This document shows, one piece after another, positions 49,469 to 57,745 of a stretch of 64,000 nt of DNA (positions are counted from its first letter, which is position 1; the number at the start of each line of letters is the position of its first letter). The notes beneath the pieces were generated by a model, which was not told the origin of the DNA, did not search any database, and saw nothing but the letters and a program-made list of their open reading frames with translations. Where the stretch lies: the NCBI RefSeq assembly GCF_030818255.1, contig NZ_JAUTAG010000001.1, positions 3,286,001-3,350,000 on the forward strand. Reading direction: 5' to 3'. The translations under genes were made by a program, and so were the position numbers. This DNA comes from Microbacterium sp. SORGH_AS_0969 (GTDB lineage: Bacteria > Actinomycetota > Actinomycetes > Actinomycetales > Microbacteriaceae).

Positions 49469-52195
49469 TCAGGCCTCGCCGCCCGCGTTGCCGCTGGTGC
49501 CGGCGTTGACGTCGTGCAGGCGGTACTTCTCGATCGCCTGTCCGACGACGGCGCGATCGACCTTGCCCTCCTCCGCCAGCGCCTGCAGGGCGCGCACGGC
49601 GAGCGAGGGGCCGTCGATCTTGAAGAATCGACGGGCCGCCGCGCGGGTGTCGGAGAAGCCGAAGCCATCGGCACCGAGCGTCCAGTAGTTCTGCGGGACC
49701 CACTGGCGGATCTGGTCCTGGACGGCGTGCATCCAGTCGCTGACCGCGACGACGGGACCTTCGGCTTCCTTGAGCTTGTCCGTCAGGTACGCCACGCGCG
49801 GCTCCGCCTCCGGGTGCAGGAAGTTGTGCTCGTCGGCGGCGAGGCCATCGCGGCGCAGCTCGGTCCACGAGGTGACCGACCACACATCGGCCACGACGCC
49901 CCAGTCGTCCTTGAGCAGGCGCTGAGCCTCGAACGCCCACGGCACGCCCACGCCCGAGGCGAGAAGCTGCGTGCGGGGCCCGTCGCCCTCGCCGGTCGAG
50001 ATGCGGTGCATACCGCGGACGATGCCGTCGACATCCACGTTCTCGGGCTCGGCGGGCTGCACGTAGGGCTCGTTGTACACGGTGATGTAGTACATGACGT
50101 TCGGGTCCGGGTGCTCGCCGCCGTACATGCGCTCGATACCGGAGCGGACGATGTGCGAGATCTCGTACCCATAGGCCGGGTCGTACGACACGGTGGCGGG
50201 GTTGGTGGACGCCAGGAGCTGCGAGTGCCCGTCGGCGTGCTGCAGACCCTCACCGGTCAGCGTCGTGCGACCGGCGGTCGCGCCGATGATGAAGCCGCGC
50301 GCCATCTGGTCGCCCGCCGCCCACTGGGCGTCGCCCGTCCGCTGGAACCCGAACATCGAATAGAAGACGTAGACCGGGATCAGCGGTTCGCCGTGCGTCG
50401 CGTACGACGTGCCGGCCGCGGTGAACGCCGCGAGGGCGCCCGCCTCGTTGATGCCGACGTGAATGATCTGACCCTGCGGGCTCTCCTTGTACGCGAGCAG
50501 CAGCTCGCGGTCCACGGAGGTGTAGTGCTGGCCCTTGGGGTTGTAGATCTTCGCCGTGGGGAAATACGCGTCCATACCGAACGTGCGCGCCTCGTCGGGG
50601 ATGATCGGGACGATGCGGTGACCGAAGTCCTTGACCCGCAGCAGATCCTTGAGCAGGCGGACGAACGCCATGGTCGTGGCGATCTCCTGCGTGCCCGACC
50701 CCTTCTTGGGCAGCGCGTACGCCGCGTCGCCGGGGAGCTCGAGACCCACGTGCGTCGAGCGACGCTCGGGGAGGAAACCGCCGAGCGCGCGGCGACGCTC
50801 GAGCATGTATTTGATGGTCTCGTCGTTCTCGCCGGGGTTGTAGTACGGCGGCTGGTACGGGTTCTCGTCGAGCTGCGCGTCGGTGACGGGGATGTCCATC
50901 GCGTCGCGGAAGGCCTTGAGGTCGTCCAGCGTCAGCTTCTTCATCTGGTGGGTCGCGTTGCGGCCCTCGAAGTGCGGGCCGAGACCGTAGCCCTTGATCG
51001 TCTTCGCGAGGATGACGGTCGGCTGGCCCTTGTGCTCCTTGGCCGCCTTGAACGCCGCGAACACCTTGCGGTAGTCGTGGCCACCGCGCTTCAGGCCCCA
51101 GATCTGCTCGTCGGTGTAGTCCTTGACGAGCTCCAGGGCCCGCGGGTCGCGACCGAAGAAGTTCTCGCGGACGTACGCGCCGTTCTCGGCCTTGTAGGTC
51201 TGGTAGTCGCCGTCGGGCGTCGTGTTCATCAGGTTGAGCAGCGCACCCTCGGTGTCGCGGGCGAGCAGGTCGTCCCACTCACGGCCCCAGACGACCTTGA
51301 TGACGTTCCAGCCGGCACCGCGGAAGAAGCTCTCGAGCTCCTGGATGATCTTGCCGTTACCGCGGACGGGGCCGTCGAGACGCTGCAGGTTGCAGTTGAC
51401 GATGAATGTGAGGTTGTCGAGACCCTCGTTCGCCGCGACCTGCAGCTGTCCGCGGCTCTCGACCTCGTCCATCTCGCCGTCGCCCAGGTAGGCCCAGACG
51501 TGCGAGTCCGAGACATCCTTGATGCCGCGGTTCGAGAGGTACTTGTTCGACATCGCCTGGTAGATGGCGTTGATCGGACCGAGACCCATCGACACGGTCG
51601 GGAACTGCCAGAACTCCGGCATGAGACGCGGGTGCGGATACGACGGGATGCCGTTCGGTGCCTGCGACTTCTCCTGGCGGAAGCCGTCGAGCTGCGCCTC
51701 GGTGAGACGACCCTCGAGGTAGGCGCGGGCGTAGGCGCCGGGCGAGGCGTGGCCCTGGATGAAGATCTGGTCGCCGCCCGACGGGTCGTCGAGCCCGCGG
51801 AAGAAGTGGTTGAAGCCGACCTCGTAAAGAGCCGCCGACGACGCGTAGGTCGAGATGTGACCGCCGACGCCGATACCGGGACGCTGCGCACGGTGCACGG
51901 TGACGGCGGCGTTCCAGCGGATCCACTTGCGGTAGCGGCGCTCGAGCTCCTCGTCGCCGGGGAACTCCGGCTCGTTCTGCTGCGAGATGGTGTTGATGTA
52001 GTCGGTGGTGGGAACCATCGGCACGTTGAGGTGCAGTTCCTTGGAGCCCTTCAACAGGCTCAGCATGATCTCGCGAGCGCGAGCCGGTCCCTTCGCCTGA
52101 ACGAGCTGTCGCAGGGATTCCTGCCACTCCCCGGTCTCTTCGGGGTCGCTGTCCTGCGGCCCTTGCGAATACGGATCCTGGTCGTGAACAGTCAC
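49469..52195 (-). CDS. aceE: Pyruvate dehydrogenase E1 component (homodimeric)
   Basis: A 908-aa homodimeric E1 of the pyruvate dehydrogenase complex, making acetyl groups from pyruvate with thiamine diphosphate. The N-terminal block has [56 protein letters not shown]; the ThDP site is [20 protein letters not shown] plus [13 protein letters not shown]; the middle domain reads [20 protein letters not shown], and the C-terminal domain ends [23 protein letters not shown] 52195 follows GAAAGG. It feeds acetyl-CoA into the fab genes encoded directly downstream. Confidence 0.96.
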   Translation of the reverse strand: MTVHDQDPYSQGPQDSDPEETGEWQESLRQLVQAKGPARAREIMLSLLKGSKELHLNVPMVPTTDYINTISQQNEPEFPGDEELERRYRKWIRWNAAVTVHRAQRPGIGVGGHISTYASSAALYEVGFNHFFRGLDDPSGGDQIFIQGHASPGAYARAYLEGRLTEAQLDGFRQEKSQAPNGIPSYPHPRLMPEFWQFPTVSMGLGPINAIYQAMSNKYLSNRGIKDVSDSHVWAYLGDGEMDEVESRGQLQVAANEGLDNLTFIVNCNLQRLDGPVRGNGKIIQELESFFRGAGWNVIKVVWGREWDDLLARDTEGALLNLMNTTPDGDYQTYKAENGAYVRENFFGRDPRALELVKDYTDEQIWGLKRGGHDYRKVFAAFKAAKEHKGQPTVILAKTIKGYGLGPHFEGRNATHQMKKLTLDDLKAFRDAMDIPVTDAQLDENPYQPPYYNPGENDETIKYMLERRRALGGFLPERRSTHVGLELPGDAAYALPKKGSGTQEIATTMAFVRLLKDLLRVKDFGHRIVPIIPDEARTFGMDAYFPTAKIYNPKGQHYTSVDRELLLAYKESPQGQIIHVGINEAGALAAFTAAGTSYATHGEPLIPVYVFYSMFGFQRTGDAQWAAGDQMARGFIIGATAGRTTLTGEGLQHADGHSQLLASTNPATVSYDPAYGYEISHIVRSGIERMYGGEHPDPNVMYYITVYNEPYVQPAEPENVDVDGIVRGMHRISTGEGDGPRTQLLASGVGVPWAFEAQRLLKDDWGVVADVWSVTSWTELRRDGLAADEHNFLHPEAEPRVAYLTDKLKEAEGPVVAVSDWMHAVQDQIRQWVPQNYWTLGADGFGFSDTRAAARRFFKIDGPSLAVRALQALAEEGKVDRAVVGQAIEKYRLHDVNAGTSGNAGGEA

Positions 52196-52211
52196 GGAAG
52201 ACCTTTCGTCG

Positions 52212-52230
52212 TCTGGCAGGTCATGCCAGA
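52212..52230. promoter_or_regulatory. Operator-like palindrome in the aceE leader
   Basis: TCTGGCA and TGCCAGA flank GGTCA: a perfect 7-5-7 repeat 17 bp before the aceE GTG. Its position in the 5' leader suits repression or attenuation. The right half recurs at 52455-52465. Confidence 0.5.
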
Positions 52231-52454
52231 GAATCGCCATACAAGTGCGGCAACCCTTGTTCGCTCCGCACAATCAACCAGCGTCCAGCCTAGCGAGTGA
52301 TGACGCGAACGGATGCGCACCGGTCCCCGTCTCTTCCGACTCGATCGAGGGAATCCTCGGTGACGGAACACTGTGGGATGCCACAGGGGTGAGGACGCGG
52401 GGGAATCGGAGGGCGCCATTCCCGGCGCACCATCGTGTGATTGCGCATCTATAC

Positions 52455-52465
52455 ATGCCAGAGAA
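52455..52465. repeat. Second copy of ATGCCAGAGAA
   Basis: Identical 11-mer to 52223-52233, 222 bp away and 85 bp upstream of the beta-helix gene, so each divergent gene has one copy near its start. Confidence 0.45.
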
Positions 52466-52549
52466 ACGGCATCCGTCCCCTCCCCTCACCCTCCGGGACG
52501 AATGAATCCGGGCCGCTGCCGCGCCGGGCTGCTTCGTATGGTGACGGCC

Positions 52550-54565
52550 ATGACCAGCTCGCCCTTCACTCTCGACCGCCGACACTTCCTGCTCACTGCA
52601 GGGACCGGCGCGGCCGTCGGTACGGCAGGAACCGCGCTCAACGCACCCGCACCGGCGGCGGCCGCGACCTCGGCGGACAGCGCGGGCGTCGTCACGGTCA
52701 CCGACGCCATCGCCGGCATCCCCTTCCGCACCGGAACCTCCGAGCTCGACACCGCCGAGTACGCGCGCCGCGCCGCAGCCAACTCCGCGGCCTTCAACGA
52801 CGCGTGGAAACGCGCTCTGCAGCTGCTGCGCGTCGTTCCCACCCCGACCGCCTCGCCCGCCTCCGGGCGGAGCGTCAACTGGCTGCCGAACGCCGGCGTG
52901 ACCCTCAAGGTCCCGCCGGGCTTCTACGCGATCGATCAGTGGAACCTCGCCGTCACCCCGGCCGATCTGCGTCTGCCCGGCACGGAACGGGCGTCCGGCC
53001 AGCAGTACGGCGAGTGGTCCGTCCGAATCACGATCGAAGCCGAGGGCGTCGTGCTCGTCGCCCGCGACCACGCGGGATCCACCGCCGGCAGCCCTGTCGT
53101 GTACCTGGGGAGCCCCGAATCCAGCGGGGGGAGCCAAGACCTCCTGAAGCGCGTCGTGCTGCGAGGGCTCACCGTGCAGAGCGACGGACACTCTCTCCAG
53201 GCGAACTACGTGGCCGACCGCGTCGGCATCCTCGTGCGCCAGAGTCAAGAGATCCGCCTCGAGCGCGTCTCGGTCTTCGGCTTCGCGCGCGAAGGCATCC
53301 GATTCGAGGGCGTCATGGATTCGACGATCGACGCCGCGGTCATCGGCTGGTGCGGTCGCGGCTCGCGGCTGAGCGCGCCGCCGACTCCCTCACCCTTCGG
53401 CCTTGCGTTCCTCAGCACGCGCAACGGCTCAGGCGCGATCGTCGAGAACTGCAACGCCCTTCGTGTGATCGACACGCACCTGGAGTTCTGCGACCACGAG
53501 CTCTTCATCGATCGCGGGACACGCCACGTGGACTTTCTCGGGTGCAAGTTCGAGCACGGCTGGGGGACGACGTCTGCACAGTCCCCGGTGTCGATCGGTT
53601 ATCCACCGAACAGGGAATCCTCTCGAGACCGCGTTCTCGAGATCGGGTTCACTTCGTGCATGTTCGTTCAGAACACCTATGCCGACCCCGGGCGACACCC
53701 GAGCCACATCGTCGTCGGCGAGCTGGCATACGGCGGCGGCGAGGCGTTCGCCGCCAAGACGGCCGTCACCTTCACGGGATGCCATTTCTCGGTGCCGGAC
53801 GGCGTCGGCGAGCGCTGGTTCACCGGGGGCGACACCACCTTCACCGCGTGCGACTTCGCCGGGTGCGGGAACGCGGAGGGAGACCCCGCCTGCTTCGATC
53901 TCGGCAACGACGTCACGTTCGACGGGTGTCGCTTCTCCGCGGTCGCCGAGGTGCACGACGGATTGACCGAGACGCAACGCAACGGTCCCATCGGGGCGGT
54001 CGTGCCCGGCTCCCGCGCCGATCTTTTCCGTTTTCGCGGCGGCGCGTCCCGCGTCCTCGATCCCGTGATCTACTTCCCGCCCCCGAATCAGGGCGTTCGC
54101 ACCTCTCCCGGGTCCGTGGCCACGCTGGCGCAGAACGTCGGCGATGCGAATCGCGTAGCCGGGTGGCATCCCGCCTTATACGGACTGCCACCCGGGAACG
54201 GTGGTCGGCCCGGTCCCATCGCCGCCGTCCGATACGAAGACTCTCGTCGTACGCAGCTCGGCACTTCCCTCACGTGGACGCCCCTCACGGGGACGTCGAC
54301 CCCGGTCCTTGAGCCCGACGATCAGGGGCGGGTCTCCGTGTGTGGAGCGGAGCAGGTTCGCGTGCGAGGCGGGCGGACCTACTCCGGTTTCACCGATGCG
54401 TACTCCGGGCAGATCATCCGTGTCCTCGCCGACGGCGAGCCGATCACCTTCTCGGGAGGTCAGCTCGTCCTCCGCGGAACACAGACCCTTCGCGCCGGAA
54501 CGTCGGACATGACCTGCTTCGTCTATTACACCTACGGTTCAGGCGCGGCATGGTTCCAGATCTGA
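52550..54565 (+). CDS. Tat-exported right-handed beta-helix protein, copy 1
   Basis: A 671-aa exported protein. The N-terminus has a twin-Arg motif (TLDRRHFLLTAGTG, Arg 10-11) and a hydrophobic stretch ending APAPAAAATSA, a Tat signal. Mature part: a helical segment (DTAEYARRAAANSAAFNDAW), then a long parallel beta-helix with VTLKVPPGFYAIDQWNLAVT, GILVRQSQEIRLERVSVFGF, NCNALRVIDTHLEFCDHELF and CHFSVPDGVGERWFTGGDTT. The fold resembles polysaccharide lyases/hydrolases, but I see no confirmed catalytic set. The C-terminal region is a separate small domain (SGFTDAYSGQIIRVLADGEP). The last 16 bp overlap a membrane acyltransferase. A paralogue module follows directly. Confidence 0.82.
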   Translation: MTSSPFTLDRRHFLLTAGTGAAVGTAGTALNAPAPAAAATSADSAGVVTVTDAIAGIPFRTGTSELDTAEYARRAAANSAAFNDAWKRALQLLRVVPTPTASPASGRSVNWLPNAGVTLKVPPGFYAIDQWNLAVTPADLRLPGTERASGQQYGEWSVRITIEAEGVVLVARDHAGSTAGSPVVYLGSPESSGGSQDLLKRVVLRGLTVQSDGHSLQANYVADRVGILVRQSQEIRLERVSVFGFAREGIRFEGVMDSTIDAAVIGWCGRGSRLSAPPTPSPFGLAFLSTRNGSGAIVENCNALRVIDTHLEFCDHELFIDRGTRHVDFLGCKFEHGWGTTSAQSPVSIGYPPNRESSRDRVLEIGFTSCMFVQNTYADPGRHPSHIVVGELAYGGGEAFAAKTAVTFTGCHFSVPDGVGERWFTGGDTTFTACDFAGCGNAEGDPACFDLGNDVTFDGCRFSAVAEVHDGLTETQRNGPIGAVVPGSRADLFRFRGGASRVLDPVIYFPPPNQGVRTSPGSVATLAQNVGDANRVAGWHPALYGLPPGNGGRPGPIAAVRYEDSRRTQLGTSLTWTPLTGTSTPVLEPDDQGRVSVCGAEQVRVRGGRTYSGFTDAYSGQIIRVLADGEPITFSGGQLVLRGTQTLRAGTSDMTCFVYYTYGSGAAWFQI

Positions 54566-55617
54566 GGGTGCGGCGGCGCTCGACGCTCGGGGCACGGTTC
54601 GACCCACGCGCGAACAGTCTGAACGCGATCCGGCTCGGGCTCGCACTGCTGGTCCTGGTGGCACACGCCTGGGAGTTGGGCGGCTATGGGCTCGAAACGC
54701 AGTTCCTGGGGCCGTTGGCCGTCGCGGGTTTCTTCGCGATCTCAGGCTTCCTCATCACAATGAGCCGTTCACGGACGACGAAGCTGTCCGACTTCCTGCG
54801 TCGACGGATCGCTCGAATCTTCCCGGCATTTCTCGTCGTTCTCGTCGTGACGGCCTTCCTCTTCGCTCCGTTCGCAAGTCTCCTTCTCGGAGGGGGAACG
54901 TGGACTCCCGGAGCGGCTCTGGGCTACGTCATGCGCAACGCCGCGCTGTGGCCCGTGCAACCGACCATTCCGGGAATGCTCGAGACGCTGCCGTTCCCCG
55001 GGGTGTGGAACGGTTCGCTCTGGACGCTGTCCTATGAGTTCGGCTGCTACATCGTCACAGGGGTCGTCGGATGCCTCGTGACTCGTCGGAGCACGCGAGC
55101 CACCGCTGCGCTCTGGGTGGTGAGCGCCACCATCTCGCTCACGACATCGGCGGATCTCCTGTCGCTCCCGCACGTCGTGGTGACGCTCTGTACTCTCCTG
55201 TGCGCCTACATGTCGGGGGCGCTGCTCTTCCTCTGGCGCGACCGGATCCCCCACGCTCCCTGGCTCATCGCACTCGCCTTCGCCACGATCGTCATCGGTG
55301 TCGCCCTACGCATCGCACCCGGCATCCTCGGACCGGCAATCGCGTACGTACTCATCGCACTGGGTGCGGCGCTTCCCCTGCGCATCGGATCGCGCAACGA
55401 CATCTCCTACGGCGTCTACATCTACGCGTTCCCCGTTCAGCAGATGCTCGCGCTCCTGCTCTCGGGTACGGGGACTCCGGTCGCGGGGTATCTCGCCCTC
55501 AGCATCATCTTCACCCTGCCCCTTGCGTGGGCGAGCTGGCTCGCGGTCGAACGGCCGGCGATGCGACTCGGAACGGGACCTCGCCGACGTTCGCGTCGTG
55601 AGCGGTTGACGGTCTGA
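54550..55617 (+). CDS. OafA/YrhL-type membrane acyltransferase, short form
   Basis: A 355-aa acyltransferase-3 family protein with about ten membrane helices. The catalytic His sits in NSLNAIRLGLALLVLVAHAW (R...H arrangement), followed by GFFAISGFLITMSRSRT and RRRIARIFPAFLVVLVVTAF, then SLWTLSYEFGCYIVTGVVGC. These proteins move acetyl or other acyl groups from the cytoplasm onto glycans outside. ATG 54550 overlaps the beta-helix gene by 16 bp; GTG 54568, just past it, is an alternative start. The coupling argues that both act on the same surface glycan. Confidence 0.85.
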   Translation: MVPDLRVRRRSTLGARFDPRANSLNAIRLGLALLVLVAHAWELGGYGLETQFLGPLAVAGFFAISGFLITMSRSRTTKLSDFLRRRIARIFPAFLVVLVVTAFLFAPFASLLLGGGTWTPGAALGYVMRNAALWPVQPTIPGMLETLPFPGVWNGSLWTLSYEFGCYIVTGVVGCLVTRRSTRATAALWVVSATISLTTSADLLSLPHVVVTLCTLLCAYMSGALLFLWRDRIPHAPWLIALAFATIVIGVALRIAPGILGPAIAYVLIALGAALPLRIGSRNDISYGVYIYAFPVQQMLALLLSGTGTPVAGYLALSIIFTLPLAWASWLAVERPAMRLGTGPRRRSRRERLTV

Positions 55618-55657
55618 CGTCCTCGATCCCCGCGCTCACCCCGATGTGGTGAAGTGG

Positions 55658-55675
55658 GGGAGGAATTCGCCTCCC
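55658..55675 (+). terminator. Short hairpin between the two modules
   Basis: GGGAGG (55658-55663) pairs with CCTCCC (55670-55675) around AATTCG, 40 bp after the acyltransferase stop. No T-run; it could be a weak terminator or a leader element of the second module. Confidence 0.35.
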
Positions 55676-55750
55676 GCGCGGTCAGAGCACGTCCGCGTAC
55701 GCCGAACAGACACGAATGCGGCTGCCGCACGGTGTGCGAATGTCGGGATC

Positions 55751-57745
55751 ATGCACCCGATGAATGACGAGCTCCCCCGACGAGGGTTTCTTCTGGCAGC
55801 GACCGCGACCGCCGGGCTCGCCACTTTCTCGTCAGCACCCACCGCCGCCAGCGCAGCCGACGAGAACGTCCCCAACACCGTCGTCACTGTCCTCGGCGCG
55901 ATGAGGGGAGTGCCCTACGCACTTGCGACGAGTGCACTGGACGAGATCGAGTTCGCGCGCAGGGCCCGGATCAATACAGTGGCATTTCGCAAGGCATGGA
56001 AGGAAGCGCTTGCCACAGTGCGATTCGTTTCCCCGCCGGAAGTCTCAGAAGCGTCGAATTATGAGACAGTCTCGCAACCATTGAGTGGCGCGACGATACG
56101 AGTTCCGCCGGGGTTCTATCCCATCGATACCTGGGATATGTCCGTCACCCCCGCTGACCTCAATCTCCCGGGCTCGGAGGCCCATGGGCCTCAGTATGGC
56201 GAGTGGTCGATCAGGGTAACCGTCGAGGCCGATGGTGCCGTACTGGTGACGAAGGACTATCCAGGATCACCGAGCCCAACGACTCCTGTCATCTATCTCG
56301 GCAGCCCCGATTCTCCGGGGCGCAGCCTCGATCTGCTGAAAAGGGTGACGATCCGGGGCCTCAGCATTCAGAGCGATACGAACCCCATTCAGTCGTTCAC
56401 CGCAACGGACAGGGTCGGGATGATCGTCCATCAGGCCCAGGAGGTGTGCCTAGAAAAGGTATCCATCTTTGGGTTTCGAAGAGAAGGTCTGCGTCTCGAG
56501 GGCGTTATGGACTCTACATTCACGTCGGTGAACATCGGCTGGTGCGGGCGCTCTGACGCAGCGGAGGGTGGCGCGTTCGCGCTCGCAGTGATGACGACGA
56601 CTGACGCGGCTGGTGTCCCCGTCGAGAATTGCAATGCTCTCCGATTCATCGGCTGCCACATTGAGTTCTGCGACCTTGAACTCCTGATCGACCGGGGCTC
56701 ACGACATGTCGACTTCTGGGGATCGAAGTTCGAACATGGCTGGGCGACAACTTCCACCCGCTCACCCATCCAAATCGGCGCTATGCCTGGCTCCTCATCG
56801 CCGACGACGTACGTTCGTGAAATCAGCTTCGTCTCCTGCATGTTCGTGCAGAACACGTATGCCTTCGAAGGGAGTCACCCAAGTCACATTTCCGTGGAAG
56901 AGGTGGGCTATGTCGGTAGCCAGTCTGAAAAGGCCAAGACCGCGATCTCCTTCGTCGCCTGTCACTTCACGGTTCCGGACGGTGGCGGTGAGCGATGGTT
57001 CCTTGGAGCCGACACGACATTCTCCGCGTGCGACTTCCATGGATGCGGAAACGCTGCGGGTGAGCTGGCGTGCTTCGACCTGGGAAATGACGTGGTGTTC
57101 TCGGCATCCCGGTTCTCCGTGGTTCGCTTCATCCATGACGGACTCACCGGTGACGCGGGCGCGGGCGGGCCTGGCGCCCCACTGAACCACTCGCGTGCCG
57201 ACCTCTTTCGCTTTCATGGGGGCGCCTCGCGCGTGCTTCAGCCTGTCATCTACTTTCCTGCCCGTGCGGAGGGAGTGGATGCCGCGCCAGGGTCCCTTGT
57301 AACTATCGCCTCCGGTGCGGGGAACGGGAATCTCATCGCAGGGTGGCAGACGCACTGGTACGGGTTGCCGACCCATCCCGACGGATCGCCGGGACACATC
57401 GACCCCGTCCTTTACGAGCAGCGGTCGCAGCGTCATCTCCTTTCACGCCTCACCGTTGACCCGTGGTCGCGGGAGGTGACGGGCGTGCTCCCGCCCGACA
57501 GGGAAGGGTTCATTTCGGTGATGGGGAGAGAGACGCTCAAGCTGCAGGGGGGCGCATCGTACAACGACTTCCGTGACGGATACTCGGGGCAGGTCGTGAG
57601 AGTGGTCAGCGATGGTGGAACGGCTGTTCTGAAACCAGGATCATTCGTCTTCCGCACTCCAGGTTCGAATTCCATCGGCCCCGGAACACTGCGAACGTTC
57701 GTGTTGTACAGCGATGGAGGAGGAGCGGCGTGGTTCGAGGTGTGA
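55751..57745 (+). CDS. Tat-exported right-handed beta-helix protein, copy 2
   Basis: A 664-aa paralogue of the protein at 52550. Twin-Arg signal ELPRRGFLLAATATAG with a hydrophobic core ending PTAASAADE. Shared blocks with copy 1 include IRVPPGFYPIDTWDMSVTPA, GWCGR, NCNALRFIGCHIEFCDLELL, SCMFVQNTYAFEGSHPSHIS, CHFTVPDGGGERWFLGADTT and ACDFHGCGNAAGELACFDLG; the C-terminal DGYSGQVVRVVSDG domain is conserved too. Its codons are visibly richer in A/T than copy 1 (AAT, CAA, TTG, ACA), so the copies have different recent histories. ATG 55751 or 55760 can start it. The second acyltransferase overlaps its end. Confidence 0.82.
   Translation: MHPMNDELPRRGFLLAATATAGLATFSSAPTAASAADENVPNTVVTVLGAMRGVPYALATSALDEIEFARRARINTVAFRKAWKEALATVRFVSPPEVSEASNYETVSQPLSGATIRVPPGFYPIDTWDMSVTPADLNLPGSEAHGPQYGEWSIRVTVEADGAVLVTKDYPGSPSPTTPVIYLGSPDSPGRSLDLLKRVTIRGLSIQSDTNPIQSFTATDRVGMIVHQAQEVCLEKVSIFGFRREGLRLEGVMDSTFTSVNIGWCGRSDAAEGGAFALAVMTTTDAAGVPVENCNALRFIGCHIEFCDLELLIDRGSRHVDFWGSKFEHGWATTSTRSPIQIGAMPGSSSPTTYVREISFVSCMFVQNTYAFEGSHPSHISVEEVGYVGSQSEKAKTAISFVACHFTVPDGGGERWFLGADTTFSACDFHGCGNAAGELACFDLGNDVVFSASRFSVVRFIHDGLTGDAGAGGPGAPLNHSRADLFRFHGGASRVLQPVIYFPARAEGVDAAPGSLVTIASGAGNGNLIAGWQTHWYGLPTHPDGSPGHIDPVLYEQRSQRHLLSRLTVDPWSREVTGVLPPDREGFISVMGRETLKLQGGASYNDFRDGYSGQVVRVVSDGGTAVLKPGSFVFRTPGSNSIGPGTLRTFVLYSDGGGAAWFEV

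Larger units (their letters stand above)
52196..52549. other. Divergent intergenic region aceE / beta-helix gene
   Basis: 354 bp without a convincing gene. It carries the aceE ribosome-binding site, an operator-like palindrome at 52212-52230, two copies of ATGCCAGAGAA (52223-52233 and 52455-52465), and an inverted GTGCGG/CCGCAC pair around 52240-52270. Frames extending back from the beta-helix gene show no conserved content. Confidence 0.6.
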
